64,000 nt of DNA from Marichromatium purpuratum 984 (GCF_000224005.2 NZ_CP007031.1:2137001-2201000), one strand, 5' to 3'; positions 23,976-33,142 are shown, numbered from the stretch's first letter. The notes: a model not told the origin generated them from the sequence alone. Program-made: numbers and translations.

Positions 23976-24827
23976 ATGATCCGACCCCAACCCCTGGCGC
24001 TCGACGACCACCGCCTGCAGCAGCTGCTCGCCGAGGACGTGCCCTACGGCGACCTCACCACCGAGGCGCTGGCGATCGACGCCCGCCCCGGCCAGATCCG
24101 CCTGTTCGCCCGCGACCCCATGGTGGTGTGCGGGATCGAGGAGGCGGCGCGGATGTTCACGCTGTGCGGCGCGCGCGCCACCCTCCACGCCGCCTCCGGT
24201 CAACAGGCCGCGCCCGAGACCCTGCTGCTCGAGGCCAGCGCCGAGGCAGGCATCCTGCACCGCGCGTGGAAGAGCGCACAGACCCTGGTCGAGTGGTGCT
24301 CGGGGGTGGCCAGCCGCGCCGCCGAGATCCAGGAGGCGGCGCGCCGCGGCCACCCCGAGGCGCTGGTCGCGCTCACCCGCAAGAACGTCCCCGGCACCCG
24401 TCCTCTGGCGGTCAAGGCGGCGCGCGCCGCCGGCGCGGTGATGCACCGCAGCGGGCTCTCCGAGACCCTGCTGGTGTTCGCCGAGCACCGCCTGTTTCTC
24501 GACGAGGACCCCACCGCGGCACTCGCGCGACTGCGCCGCCGCTGCCCGGAGAAGCGGGTGGTAGTCGAGGTCGAGGACGTCGCCGAGGCGCTCGTCTGGG
24601 CCGCGGCCGATGTCATCCAGCTGGAGAAGTTCAGCCCCGCGGCGGTCGCCGAGACGGTCGCCGCGCTCGCCGCCGCGGGTTCGACGGCACTGGTCGCCGC
24701 CGCCGGCGGGGTCAACGCCGCCAACGCCGAGGACTATGCGCGCGCCGGGGCGCGGCTGCTGGTGACCAGCGCGCCGCACCTGGCGCCGCCGCGCGATGTT
24801 CAGGTCCGCTTCGCGCGCGGGGTCTGA
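23976..24827 (+). CDS. modD: ModD protein, nicotinate-nucleotide pyrophosphorylase homologue
   Basis: A 283-residue NadC-like protein starting two bases after the ATPase stop. It retains the fold (EDVPYGDLTTEAL, TLVEWCSGVASRAAEIQEAAR, LTRKNVPGTRPLAVKA, VVEVEDVAEAL, QLEKFSPAAV). ModD copies occur in molybdate operons of purple bacteria, where their reaction is not settled; true NadC is normally elsewhere near nadB. Context, not sequence, separates the two, so a quinolinate phosphoribosyltransferase activity is not excluded. Confidence 0.8.
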   Translation: MIRPQPLALDDHRLQQLLAEDVPYGDLTTEALAIDARPGQIRLFARDPMVVCGIEEAARMFTLCGARATLHAASGQQAAPETLLLEASAEAGILHRAWKSAQTLVEWCSGVASRAAEIQEAARRGHPEALVALTRKNVPGTRPLAVKAARAAGAVMHRSGLSETLLVFAEHRLFLDEDPTAALARLRRRCPEKRVVVEVEDVAEALVWAAADVIQLEKFSPAAVAETVAALAAAGSTALVAAAGGVNAANAEDYARAGARLLVTSAPHLAPPRDVQVRFARGV

Positions 24828-24872
24828 CCCCCTTCTGGCGCGCGGCCACGATCACCAGCGGGAGGACTCGCC

Positions 24873-25256
24873 ATGCGGGCATCATCCACCATCGAACTCG
24901 ACCACCCCGATCACCCCTGTCTCGCGCCCTGGCGGGCGCTGCTCGGGCACCGCTGGCGCGCGCGCCTGATCGCGCCGCGCCGGTTGCGGATCTATCGCGA
25001 GTACGAGGTGACGGCGCGGCGCATCATCGGCAACGATGCCGCCGGCGCGCCCTGTCTCTGCGTCTGCGACTACCGCCGTCTCGAGCCGCGCTCGGACGAC
25101 GGCGAGAGCTTCTACGCCGCGCTGGTCCACGCCGAGTCGCACCTGGCCTGGCGGCTCGACGACGGGCGCTGGCTGTCGCTGCGCCGCATCGCGCCCCAGG
25201 GCGCCGACGGCGCGCTGCTCGAACAGCGCGCGCTGCACGCCGAGATGCCGCGCTGA
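24873..25256 (+). CDS. Hypothetical protein at the end of the first transport cluster
   Basis: A 127-residue protein with GGGAGGACTCGCC before its ATG, 45 bases after modD. It is Arg-rich and soluble-looking, with alternating strands (RLRIYREYEVTARRIIGNDAAGAPCLCVCDYRRLEP) and a Trp-containing core (AWRLDDGRWLSLRRI). Three Cys in PCLCVCDY could bind a metal. No family recognised. The following 270 bases up to the cytochrome b gene hold no gene. Confidence 0.55.
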   Translation: MRASSTIELDHPDHPCLAPWRALLGHRWRARLIAPRRLRIYREYEVTARRIIGNDAAGAPCLCVCDYRRLEPRSDDGESFYAALVHAESHLAWRLDDGRWLSLRRIAPQGADGALLEQRALHAEMPR

Positions 25257-25528
25257 ACACGCCTCGGGCAGCGTCGCAAGGACATCGGTCGTTGCGTGCG
25301 AGGCCCGCTTCGGTATGGCCCCGAGGTGCGCCGCGACGACTGGCCAGAAGCCGATGCGGGTTGGTATAACTAGCCCCGAGCCGACCGGCGCAACCGGCTC
25401 AGGGACACGTATGCGCCCGCGTCGCGCACCGCCATCGGGCGGCCACGCGCGCCCCCGAGTCCCCGGCCCGCTCCCGACCCTGTCGTCGTCACGACAGACC
25501 CAGCATCCCGATCGCGAGGTAACAACCC

Positions 25529-26077
25529 TTGGCCCAACCGCGTTATACCTTCACCCAACGCCTGCTGCACTGGCTGGTCGCCCTGCTGCTGTTTGGCCTG
25601 CTCTGCTCCGGCACCCTGTTCTGGCTGCTCGGCTCCGAGGGCATCGCCAACCTCTTCGGCGAGGACTTCGCCGCCACCCTGGTGACCATCCACAAGAGCG
25701 TCGGCGCCACCGTGCTGCTGCTGACCCTGGTGCGCCTGGCGCTGCGTCGCCGCTCGCCGGCCCCGGCCTACGAGCCGCCGCTCGGCAAGGGCGAGCAGTT
25801 CGTCGGCGGCGCGCTGCACGTGCTGCTCTACATCGGCCTGCTCGCCATCACCATCGGCGCCGCCGTGGCCGTGGTCAGCGCCGGCCATCCGCTGGAGTTC
25901 TTCGGTCTCAGCATCGAGCTGCCGCTGGCAGAGAACCCGGAGCTGGCCAAGATGCTGTTCGGCTATCACGGTCTCGGCGCCCTGGCGATCTTCGTGCTGG
26001 TGGTGATCCACACCGCCGCCGGGCTCAAGCACTGGCGGTTGAAGGACGGGGTGATGACCCGCATCAGCCTGCCCTGA
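25529..26077 (+). CDS. Cytochrome b561 family protein
   Basis: A 182-residue inner-membrane di-haem b protein with a TTG start (GAGGT 12 bases upstream; no ATG fits). It begins YTFTQRLLHWLVALLLFGLL with the first haem His, continues TIHKSVGATVLLLTLVRLALRRR, then HVLLYIGLLAITIGAA, and ends GYHGLGALAIFVLVVIHTAAGLKHW. Four helices with paired His fit YceJ-type quinol/superoxide-linked cytochromes. It lies between the two molybdenum clusters but has no visible link to them. Confidence 0.85.
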   Translation: MAQPRYTFTQRLLHWLVALLLFGLLCSGTLFWLLGSEGIANLFGEDFAATLVTIHKSVGATVLLLTLVRLALRRRSPAPAYEPPLGKGEQFVGGALHVLLYIGLLAITIGAAVAVVSAGHPLEFFGLSIELPLAENPELAKMLFGYHGLGALAIFVLVVIHTAAGLKHWRLKDGVMTRISLP

Positions 26078-26130
26078 GGCAACGGGCGCCCGGGGCAGCC
26101 CGGGCGCGCGGCGGGGCGCGACGCCCCGCC

Positions 26131-26158
26131 CTCACCCCTCACCCCTCACCCCTCACCC
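26131..26158. repeat. Tandem heptamer CTCACCC, 4 copies
   Basis: Four perfect copies of CTCACCC directly before the hydrolase gene. A simple repeat with no apparent role; it occupies the place of a ribosome-binding site for the next gene. Confidence 0.85.
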
Positions 26159-26168
26159 GCCCCCGACG

Positions 26169-27089
26169 ATGATCCTGCTCACCCTCCTGCTGCTGCCTGC
26201 GACCCTGCTTGGCCTGCTCGCGCTCGCCGTGCAGCTCGGCTTCCGCGCCCCGCGCCGGCGCGCCCACCACGACCCGGGCGCGTTCGGGCTCGACTTCGAG
26301 ACCTGCACCATCCCCACCCGGCGCGGTCGCCGGCTGTTCGCCTGGCTGCTGCCCGCGCCCGACGCCGAGGCGACCCTGGTGGTGCTCCACGGCTGGGGCA
26401 GCAGCGCCGAGCTGATGCTGCCGCTGGCCGCGCCCTTCCGCCGCGCCGGGCTCAACGTGCTGTTGTTCGACGCGCGCAGCCACGGCAACAGCGATGGCGA
26501 CACCTTCTCCTCGCTGCCGCGCTTCGCCGAGGACCTGGGCGCGGCGGTCGACTGGCTGCGCCGCAGCCATCCGGCGCGCTGTCGCCGTCTCGCCCTGCTC
26601 GGGCACTCGGTGGGGGCCGGCGCGACCCTGTACTACGCCGCCGACAACCCGCTGCCCGACGCGGTGATCAGCATCGCCGCCTTCGCCGACCCGGCCGAGG
26701 TCACCGAGGGCTATCTGCGCGCGCTGCGCCTGCCGCGCTGGCTGGCGCGACTGGCCACCCGGCACGTCGAGTGGCGCATCGGTCACCGCTTCGCCGAGAT
26801 CGCCCCACTGCACACCGCCACGCGCATCGGCTGTCCGCTGCTGCTGGTCCACGGCACCGCCGACACCAGCGTGTCGCCGCGCGACGCCCGGCGCATCCTC
26901 GAACGTGCCCCCACCGGTCGGGCGCGGCTGTACGAGGTGCCCGGCGCCGGGCATGATTCGGTCGAGCACATCGAGCAGCATGTCGGGACCCTGATCGCGT
27001 TCCTCGCCGAGCACGGCGTGCGCGGACTGTGCCATGCTGGTGCGGCGACACCGGAGCCCGCCTCGACACGGTGCGTCGTCGCCCGCTGA
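26169..27089 (+). CDS. Membrane-anchored alpha/beta hydrolase
   Basis: A 306-residue protein with an N-terminal hydrophobic anchor (MILLTLLLLPATLLGLLALAVQLGF), then an alpha/beta hydrolase fold: oxyanion region VVLHGWGSS, nucleophile elbow LGHSVGAGA (Ser), Asp in HGTADTSVSPRDA and His in PGAGHDSVEH. Similar to the YqkD/BAAT-like serine hydrolases. The substrate is unknown. There is no normal ribosome site because of the CTCACCC repeats upstream, so the start is uncertain by a few codons. Confidence 0.8.
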   Translation: MILLTLLLLPATLLGLLALAVQLGFRAPRRRAHHDPGAFGLDFETCTIPTRRGRRLFAWLLPAPDAEATLVVLHGWGSSAELMLPLAAPFRRAGLNVLLFDARSHGNSDGDTFSSLPRFAEDLGAAVDWLRRSHPARCRRLALLGHSVGAGATLYYAADNPLPDAVISIAAFADPAEVTEGYLRALRLPRWLARLATRHVEWRIGHRFAEIAPLHTATRIGCPLLLVHGTADTSVSPRDARRILERAPTGRARLYEVPGAGHDSVEHIEQHVGTLIAFLAEHGVRGLCHAGAATPEPASTRCVVAR

Positions 27090-27169
27090 CGCCGCCGCGC
27101 GCCGCGCCGGGATCCGGCCGGACGGCGGGGCCAAACGTTTTGGCATCTCTTTTGCTTGGAAGCATTGTC

Positions 27170-27191
27170 GTTATATCGCCCTCGATATAAC
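27170..27191. promoter_or_regulatory. ModE-like operator before modE
   Basis: GTTATATCG-CCCT-CGATATAAC, a perfect nine-base inverted repeat 30 bases before the modE ATG. It shares the CGTTATAT half with the site at 19853, so ModE probably represses its own operon as well as the first cluster when molybdate is plentiful. Confidence 0.75.
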
Positions 27192-27220
27192 CCCATCATC
27201 GCGCAAGGAGGACCGCGCTC

Positions 27221-28039
27221 ATGCCACACGCTGCAGATGCCCCCACCCGACTCGACACCTCGGGCGCGCTCCAGCTCGATCTCGACACCCAGCGCTTCGC
27301 CGGACACGAGCGCATCGCGCTGCTGCGGCGCATCGACGAGACCGGCTCGATCTCGCAGGCCGCGCGTGCCCTGGGCATCTCCTACAAGCAGGCCTGGGAC
27401 GCGGTCGACGCGATGAACAACCTCTCGGCCACGCCCCTGGTGCAACGACGCACCGGTGGCCGCCACGGCGGCGGTACCCGGCTCACCGTCGAGGGACGAC
27501 GGCTGATCACGGTGTTCGAGACCGCCGAGCGCGAGCACCGGCGCTTTCTCGAACGGCTCGGTGAGGGCGTGCGCGATTTCGACCGTTTCCACCGTCTGTT
27601 AGGAGTCATCAACATGAAGGTCAGTGCAAGGAATCATCTGCACGGCGTGGTCACCGCGGTGCGCCCCGGGGTGGTCAACGCCGAGGTGGTGCTCGACCTC
27701 AAGGGCACGCCGCTGGTGGCGATCGTCACCAACGAGAGCGTGGAGACGCTCGGCCTCGCGCCCGGGCGCGAGGCCTACGCCCTGATCAAGGCCTCCTTCG
27801 TGCTCATCGCCACCGAGGACGGCGGGCTGCACACCTCGGCGCGCAACCGTCTGTGCGGCACCGTCGAGCGGCTGATCGAGGGTGCGGTCAACACCGAGGT
27901 GGTGCTCGCGCTCGACGGCGGCGCGCGGGTCACCGCGATGATCACCGGCGAGAGCGCGCGTCAGCTCGAACTGGCCGAGGGCAAGCGCGCCTGTGCGCTG
28001 ATCAAGGCCCCGCACATCATCCTCGCGGTCAGCGACTGA
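27221..28039 (+). CDS. modE: Molybdate-responsive regulator ModE
   Basis: A 272-residue regulator. Residues 15-115 form the LysR-like winged HTH (RIALLRRIDETGSISQAARALGISYKQAWDAVDAMNN, GGRHGGGTRLTVEG). Two Mop/TOBE domains that bind molybdate follow, each with a S-A-R-N-x-L start: SARNHLHGVVTAVRPG and SARNRLCGTVERLIEG. Full ModE architecture and length (E. coli 262). It is the first gene of modE-modA-modB-modC and lies behind its own candidate operator. Confidence 0.94.
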   Translation: MPHAADAPTRLDTSGALQLDLDTQRFAGHERIALLRRIDETGSISQAARALGISYKQAWDAVDAMNNLSATPLVQRRTGGRHGGGTRLTVEGRRLITVFETAEREHRRFLERLGEGVRDFDRFHRLLGVINMKVSARNHLHGVVTAVRPGVVNAEVVLDLKGTPLVAIVTNESVETLGLAPGREAYALIKASFVLIATEDGGLHTSARNRLCGTVERLIEGAVNTEVVLALDGGARVTAMITGESARQLELAEGKRACALIKAPHIILAVSD

Positions 28040-28086
28040 GACCCACCACGCCCCCCATCCCCGTCAGCGACCAGGAGTATCGAAGG

Positions 28087-28830
28087 ATGTCGACCCCATT
28101 GCGCTCACTCACCGCCGCCGCGCTCTTGCTCGGCGCCACCACCCTGGCCCAGGCCGAGGAGGTCCGGGTCGCGGTCGCGGCCAACTTCACCGCGGCGATG
28201 AAGGAGATCGCCACCGCCTTCGAGCAAGCCACCGGGCACAGCACCCGGATCAGCTACGGCTCGACCGGCAAGCTCTACACCCAGATCCTCCACGGCGCGC
28301 CCTTCGACGTCTTCCTCGCCGCCGACCAGCGCCGCCCGGCGCTGCTCGTCGATGAGGGCCGCGCCAGCGCCCCCTTCACCTATGCCATCGGCGAGCTGGC
28401 GCTGTGGAGCGCCGACCCCGCGCTGATCACAGACGGCGCGGCACTGCTCGAGTCGGGCACGTTCGAGCGCCTGGCGATCGCCAACCCCAAGACCGCGCCC
28501 TACGGCGCCGCGGCGCTGGAGGTGCTGGAGTCGCTGGGGCTGGCCGAGCGCCTCGCGCCCAAGCTGGTGCGCGGCGACAACATCGCCCAGACCTACCAGT
28601 TCGTCGCCACCGGCAACGCCGAACTCGGCTTCGTCGCCCTGGCGCAGATCGCCCTCGAGCCCAGCGGCTCGCGCTGGACGGTGGCGCCGTCGCACTACCG
28701 CCCGATCCGTCAGGACGCGGTGCTGCTCGAGGGCGCCGAGGCCAACCCCGCCGCCCGGGCGCTGCTCGACTACCTCCAGGGAGAGGCGGCGCGCGCGGTG
28801 ATCACCCGCTACGGCTACGCCACCGACTGA
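28087..28830 (+). CDS. modA: Molybdate-binding periplasmic protein
   Basis: A 247-residue protein with signal peptide ([16 protein letters not shown]) and canonical ModA motifs: [68 protein letters not shown], and [27 protein letters not shown]. The serine/alanine residues of NFTAAM and SYGSTGKL bind the oxyanion. Preceded by CAGGAG. A GC-rich hairpin separates it from modB. Confidence 0.95.
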   Translation: MSTPLRSLTAAALLLGATTLAQAEEVRVAVAANFTAAMKEIATAFEQATGHSTRISYGSTGKLYTQILHGAPFDVFLAADQRRPALLVDEGRASAPFTYAIGELALWSADPALITDGAALLESGTFERLAIANPKTAPYGAAALEVLESLGLAERLAPKLVRGDNIAQTYQFVATGNAELGFVALAQIALEPSGSRWTVAPSHYRPIRQDAVLLEGAEANPAARALLDYLQGEAARAVITRYGYATD

Positions 28831-28837
28831 GCGCGAC

Positions 28838-28861
28838 GAGGCCCGGCGCGCGCCGGGCCTC
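28838..28861. repeat. GC-rich palindromic hairpin between modA and modB
   Basis: GAGGCCCGGCGC followed by its exact complement makes a 24-base palindrome eight bases after the modA stop. No U-run follows, so rather than terminate it may stabilise the modA message, giving more binding protein than permease, as is common in ABC operons. Confidence 0.6.
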
Positions 28862-28891
28862 ACCGCCCCGCCCCACACCCGGAGCACCGCC

Positions 28892-29569
28892 GTGTCACTC
28901 GATCTCACCCCGGTCTGGCTGACCCTCAAGCTCGCCACCCTCACCACCGCCGTGCTGCTGGTGGTGGGCACGCCGCTGGCCTGGTGGCTGTCGCAGACAC
29001 GCTCGCGCCTCAAGCAGATCGTCGCCACCCTGGTGGCGCTGCCGCTGGTACTGCCGCCGACGGTGCTCGGCTTCTATCTGTTGCTGCTGCTCGGCCCGCA
29101 CGGACCGGTGGGGACGTTCACCCAGTGGCTCGGGCTCGGCACCCTGCCCTTCACCTTCGCCGGGCTGGTGGTCGGCTCGGTGCTCTACTCGTTGCCCTTC
29201 ATGGTGCAGCCGGTGCACAACGCCTTCGAGGCGATCGGCCAGCGCCCGCTGGAGGTCGCCGCCACCCTGCGCGCCTCGCCGCTGGCGCGCTTTCTCGACG
29301 TCGCCCTGCCGCTGGCGCTGCCCGGCCTGCTCACCGGCGCGGTGCTCGCCTTCGCCCACACCGTCGGCGAGTTCGGGGTGATCCTGATGATCGGCGGCAA
29401 CATCCCCGGCGAGACCAAGGTGCTCTCGGTGGCGATCTACGACCACGTCGAGTCGCTGGAGTGGGCCCAGGCGCACTGGCTCGCCGGCGGCATGGTGCTG
29501 TTCTCCTTCCTGGTGGTGCTGATGATGAACCTGCTCGGCCAACGCATGCGGCGGATCGGTCATGGCTGA
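28892..29569 (+). CDS. modB: Molybdate ABC transporter permease
   Basis: A 225-residue inner-membrane protein with a GTG start (GGAG upstream). It has five or six helices, [19 protein letters not shown], and the EAA loop ([31 protein letters not shown]) followed by [22 protein letters not shown], all typical of ModB. It overlaps modC by eight bases. Confidence 0.94.
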   Translation: MSLDLTPVWLTLKLATLTTAVLLVVGTPLAWWLSQTRSRLKQIVATLVALPLVLPPTVLGFYLLLLLGPHGPVGTFTQWLGLGTLPFTFAGLVVGSVLYSLPFMVQPVHNAFEAIGQRPLEVAATLRASPLARFLDVALPLALPGLLTGAVLAFAHTVGEFGVILMIGGNIPGETKVLSVAIYDHVESLEWAQAHWLAGGMVLFSFLVVLMMNLLGQRMRRIGHG

Positions 29570-30647
29570 CGTGCTCGACCTCGCCTTCCGGCTCGATCGC
29601 GGCGACTTCAGCCTCGATCTTGCCTGTCGCGTCCCGGCGCGCGGCGTCAGCGCCCTGTTCGGGCGCTCCGGCTGCGGCAAGACCACGGTGCTGCGCTGCG
29701 TCGCCGGGCTGGAGCGCGCCGCCGGTCACTGCCGACTCGCCGAGGCCTGCTGGCAGGACGACGCCGGCGGGCGCTTCCTGCCCACCCATCGCCGCCCGAT
29801 CGGCTACGTCTTCCAGGAGCCGAGCCTGTTCCCGCACCGCTCGGTGCGCGCCAACCTCGACTACGGACGCCGCCGCATCCCGGCGCGCGCGCGGCGCGTC
29901 GACCTCGACGAGGTGGTCGAGCTGCTCGGCATCGCCCCGCTGCTCGGACGCGACCCGGCGGGGCTCTCCGGCGGCGAGCGTCAGCGCGTGGCGATCGCCC
30001 GCGCCCTGCTCACCAGCCCGCGGCTGTTGCTGATGGACGAGCCGCTGGCCGCGCTCGACCACACCAGCAAGCGCGACATCCTGCCCTATCTCGAACGTCT
30101 CCACGACCACCTGCAGATCCCCGTGCTCTACGTCAGCCACGACCCCGACGAGGTCGCGCGACTGGCCGACCACATCCTGCTGATCGAGGCCGGACGGCTG
30201 CGCGCCGCCGGCCCGGCGCCGCAGATGCTCACCCGTCTCGACCTGCCGCTGGCGCGCGAGGAGACCGCCAGCGCCCTGCTCAACGGCCGGGTGCGCGCCC
30301 ACGACCAGCGCTACGGGCTCACTCGCGTCGCCATCCCCGGCGCCTCGCTGATGCTCGAGCGGCTCGACCGCGCGGTGGACGCGCCGGTGCGCGTGCGCAT
30401 CCACGCCCGCGACGTCAGCATCGCCCTCGACGACCCCGGCACCTCCAGCATCCTCAACGTCCTGCCCGCCCGCATCGTCGAGATGCACCCGCTCGGCGCG
30501 TCCCAGGTCCTCGTCGGCCTCGCCGTCGGCACCACCCCCGAGGGCCGCCTGCTCGCCCGCATCACCCGCCACTCCTGGGAACGCCTCCGTCTCCACCCCG
30601 GTCAGCAGGTGCATGCGCAGGTCAAGGCGGTGGCGGTGATGGATTGA
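29562..30647 (+). CDS. modC: Molybdate ABC transporter ATPase
   Basis: A 361-residue ATPase: Walker [11 protein letters not shown]-loop [12 protein letters not shown], signature LSGGERQR, Walker [12 protein letters not shown], switch His in [12 protein letters not shown]. The C-terminal 70 residues ([30 protein letters not shown]) are the Mop-type molybdate-binding domain specific to ModC. Last gene of the modEABC operon. Confidence 0.95.
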   Translation: MADVLDLAFRLDRGDFSLDLACRVPARGVSALFGRSGCGKTTVLRCVAGLERAAGHCRLAEACWQDDAGGRFLPTHRRPIGYVFQEPSLFPHRSVRANLDYGRRRIPARARRVDLDEVVELLGIAPLLGRDPAGLSGGERQRVAIARALLTSPRLLLMDEPLAALDHTSKRDILPYLERLHDHLQIPVLYVSHDPDEVARLADHILLIEAGRLRAAGPAPQMLTRLDLPLAREETASALLNGRVRAHDQRYGLTRVAIPGASLMLERLDRAVDAPVRVRIHARDVSIALDDPGTSSILNVLPARIVEMHPLGASQVLVGLAVGTTPEGRLLARITRHSWERLRLHPGQQVHAQVKAVAVMD

Positions 30648-30688
30648 GCCCAGAGGTTCCCCCTCGAACGCTGTCTTCTCAAGCGGCT

Positions 30689-30931
30689 CTATCTCAAAGA
30701 GCCCCACGCCCAGGCATTCGCGCAAATGAGCGCGAGCCCCAGAAAGAGAAGCGCCTCATCAACATCGGCCCGGCGCTCGAAGCGCACCCGCAGTCAACGG
30801 AACTGATGCAGCCACGCCCGCGAGCGTTCGACGACCCAGCGGATCGCTCCCACAGCCCGCTGCCGTGTGGGGTGTTGCAATGTGTGCGTGATCTCGACGC
30901 CGGTGACGACGCGAACGGCTTGGTGTCAAAG
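30689..30931 (-). pseudogene. IS5-family transposase remnant
   Basis: On the minus strand the segment reads RAVGAIRWVVERSRAWLHQFR, stop, LRVRFERRADVDEALLFLGLALICANAW and ends WGSLR. This is the C-terminal block of IS5-type DDE transposases (the V-E-R-x-x-x-W-L catalytic Glu region and the R-x-R-x-E-x-R-A-D segment). An internal TGA replaces an Arg codon; the N-terminal two-thirds and the inverted repeats are not seen. It fills most of the 430-base gap between modC and the next gene. Confidence 0.75.
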
Positions 30932-31079
30932 GCTCTGACTAGCCCACGGCACACCATGACATCTAACGATTTGCAGATAGAATGGTCGACAACGTGGTGA
31001 CAAGCGCGGATCGGCACGCCCGACGAGCGGCCAGGCTCGCCCCGCCCCGTCATCTCCCAGGCACAACCAAGGAGCCCCC

Positions 31080-31430
31080 ATGTCCCTTCCCGAACAATCC
31101 GGCTGCGCCCTGCACGAGCCGTTCGCGCTCCAGGTGCTGGGTGAGGAGATGGAACCCGAGTTCCCCGATCGTTGCATCGTGGTGATCGAGCCGACGCCGC
31201 AGTGTGTCGACGGGGCCTATGTGTTCGCCGAGGTCGAGGGGGTGCGGTGGTTCCGGCAGTACCGGCGCGACGCGGCGGGCGAGCGCTTGGTGGCGCTCAA
31301 TCCGCGCTATCCCGAGATCCGGCTCGACGGGCTGGAGTGGGCGGTGCTGGGGGTGATCATCCAGCGCAACATCCGCCGTCAGGTCAAGCACTACGACGAC
31401 AGCCCCCCCAGCGATCTCACCGGCCAGTGA
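31080..31430 (+). CDS. S24/LexA-like protein without HTH and without the catalytic serine
   Basis: A 116-residue single-domain protein with the LexA-like beta fold: FALQVLGEEMEPEFPDRCIVVIEP, then GAYVFAEVEGVRWFRQYRRD and LEWAVLGVIIQRNIRR. In active S24 peptidases the first block is G-x-S-M-x-P; here Ser is Glu (GEEMEP), and the usual Lys of the second block is Arg. It is therefore probably a catalytically dead fold or a binding domain. The stop overlaps the start of the efflux adaptor gene, so it belongs to that operon. Confidence 0.7.
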   Translation: MSLPEQSGCALHEPFALQVLGEEMEPEFPDRCIVVIEPTPQCVDGAYVFAEVEGVRWFRQYRRDAAGERLVALNPRYPEIRLDGLEWAVLGVIIQRNIRRQVKHYDDSPPSDLTGQ

Positions 31431-32476
31431 TGTCGCGTGCTCTCCGCGCAGCGCAGCCGCTGGTGTTGGCGCTGCTGCTCGGCGGCTGTGGCGAGGAGAC
31501 GCCGTCCCCGGCGCGCGCGGCACGGCCCGCGTCCCAGGCGCATCTGGTCGCGGCGCTGCAGGTGGCGCCGAGCGCGGTGCCGATCACCCACGAGCGCCCG
31601 GGCTCGCTGCGTTATCGTCGGCTGGTGCGGGTGTTCAATCAGGAGGAGGGGCGGATCACCGCGCTCGCTCTCTACGAGGGCGACCGGGTCGAGCGCGGTC
31701 AGTTGCTGGTGGCGCTCGACGATCGGTTGCTGGAGGCCGAGATCGCCGCGGCGCACGCCACGCTCGAACAGGCCGAACTCGATCTGAAGCGGCTCGAGGA
31801 CCTGCGCGCGCGCCGCGCCGTCTCCGAGTCGGAGGTGAGCCTCGCGCGCACCGCGCTGCGGGTGGCGCGCGCCGAGCTGGAGCTGCTGGAGACGCGCCGC
31901 TCCTTCACCCGGATCGCGGCGCCCTTCGCCGGGGTGATCACCGAGCGGCTGGTCGAGCCGGGCGACTTCGTCTCCAAGAACACCCAGTTGCTCGCGCTCG
32001 CCGACCCGGACTCGCTGATCGCCGAGGTCGCCGCCTCGGAGCTGCTGCTGCCGCACCTGGCCGTCGGCGACGCGGCGAGCCTGCGCATCGACGCGCTCGG
32101 CGCGCAACGCTTCGCGGCGCGGGTGCTGCGCATCCACCCCAGTCTGGAGCGGCGCACCCGCCAGGGCATCGTCGAGCTGGCGCTCGATCCCATCCCCGCC
32201 GGGGCGCGCGCCGGGCAGTTCGTGCGCGCGCGGCTCGAGAGCGCGCCGGTCGCGCGGCTGCTGATCCCCTTCAACGCGCTGCGGCGCGATCGCCAAGGCG
32301 AGTTCGTCTGGCTGATCGACGCGCACGGTCGCGCGACGCGGCGCGCGGTGCGCAGCGGTCTGCAGGTGGAGGACCGGGTGGAGATCCGCGACGGACTGGC
32401 CCCCGGCGAGCGGGTGATCACCCGGGGCTTCCTCGGGCTGCGCGCGGGCAAGGCGGTGGATGTCGTGTCAGACTGA
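31430..32476 (+). CDS. RND efflux periplasmic adaptor (membrane fusion lipoprotein)
   Basis: A 348-residue lipoprotein (lipobox LLGGC near residue 20). After a linker come a barrel-sandwich half (GRITALALYEGDRVERGQLLVALDD), a helical hairpin (EAEIAAAHATLEQAELDLKRLEDLRARRAVSESEV), the returning half (TRIAAPFAGVITERLVEPGDFVSKNTQLLALAD) and the beta-barrel and membrane-proximal parts ending RVITRGFLGLRAGKAVDV. This is the AcrA/HlyD order. It links the RND pump encoded at 33143 to an outer-membrane channel that is not in this window. Confidence 0.92.
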   Translation: MSRALRAAQPLVLALLLGGCGEETPSPARAARPASQAHLVAALQVAPSAVPITHERPGSLRYRRLVRVFNQEEGRITALALYEGDRVERGQLLVALDDRLLEAEIAAAHATLEQAELDLKRLEDLRARRAVSESEVSLARTALRVARAELELLETRRSFTRIAAPFAGVITERLVEPGDFVSKNTQLLALADPDSLIAEVAASELLLPHLAVGDAASLRIDALGAQRFAARVLRIHPSLERRTRQGIVELALDPIPAGARAGQFVRARLESAPVARLLIPFNALRRDRQGEFVWLIDAHGRATRRAVRSGLQVEDRVEIRDGLAPGERVITRGFLGLRAGKAVDVVSD

Positions 32477-32503
32477 GTGATCCCACCGCTACTGACGACA
32501 GCC

Positions 32504-33133
32504 ATGCCTATTGCACCGATGCACATCGAACGTCTCTATCAGGCCGTCGAGCTGGTCAACGCCAGCCAGCTGCGCGCCAACGCCCCCGCGCTCACCCGAC
32601 TGCACAGCTACCCGGCGCTCGCCAGCGCCGCCCAGGCGCCGGCGAGCGACGCCACCGACGCCTTCCTGCGCTGCGCCGCCCTCGCCCACGCCTGGAGCGC
32701 GCAGGCGCTGCGCCTCGACACCGTCGAGCTGGGCGCGGCGATCGCCGCCTTCGACGCCGCGCGCGCGCCCGAGGCGGTGGTCGGTAGTGGCCTGATCGAC
32801 CCGGTGGCGGCCTGTCTCGGCTCGCTGGAGAACGCCGCGACCCTGCTCCACCTGGCCAACCCCGCGCGCTTCTCGCTGTGGGACCGCGAGCTGGAGGCGG
32901 TGCACCTCGGCGAGTCGCCCTCGGAATATCACATGGGACAGGCGCGCAGCTATCTGCGCTTCCTCGCCACGGCGCAGGAGGCGATCGCCCACCCGCTGTT
33001 CCTCACCTTCCACCACGCCTTCTGCACCGCGCACCAGGCGCGGTTGCAGCGCCTCGGTATCCCGCCCTACCCACTCAGCGAGCTGCGGGTGGTGGAATCG
33101 GCCGCCGCCGAGCTGGCCCGCGCCGAGCGCTGA
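32504..33133 (+). CDS. Hypothetical protein within the RND operon
   Basis: A 209-residue Ala-rich soluble protein; I use the ATG at 32504 after GACGACAGCC rather than the frame opening at 32477. It is mostly helical (YQAVELVNASQLRANAPALTRLHSYPALAS), with a conserved-looking centre GSLENAATLLHLANPARFSLWDRELEAVHLG and SEYHMGQARSYLRFLATAQEAIAH. No signal peptide or membrane helix. It lies between adaptor and pump genes on one transcript; the family is not recognised and its role is unknown. Confidence 0.6.
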   Translation: MPIAPMHIERLYQAVELVNASQLRANAPALTRLHSYPALASAAQAPASDATDAFLRCAALAHAWSAQALRLDTVELGAAIAAFDAARAPEAVVGSGLIDPVAACLGSLENAATLLHLANPARFSLWDRELEAVHLGESPSEYHMGQARSYLRFLATAQEAIAHPLFLTFHHAFCTAHQARLQRLGIPPYPLSELRVVESAAAELARAER

Positions 33134-33142
33134 GAGGCGGCG

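Noticed and set aside
26131-26158. Heptamer repeat as a regulatory or CRISPR-like element
   Set aside because: Only four short direct copies with no spacers or symmetry; a simple repeat.
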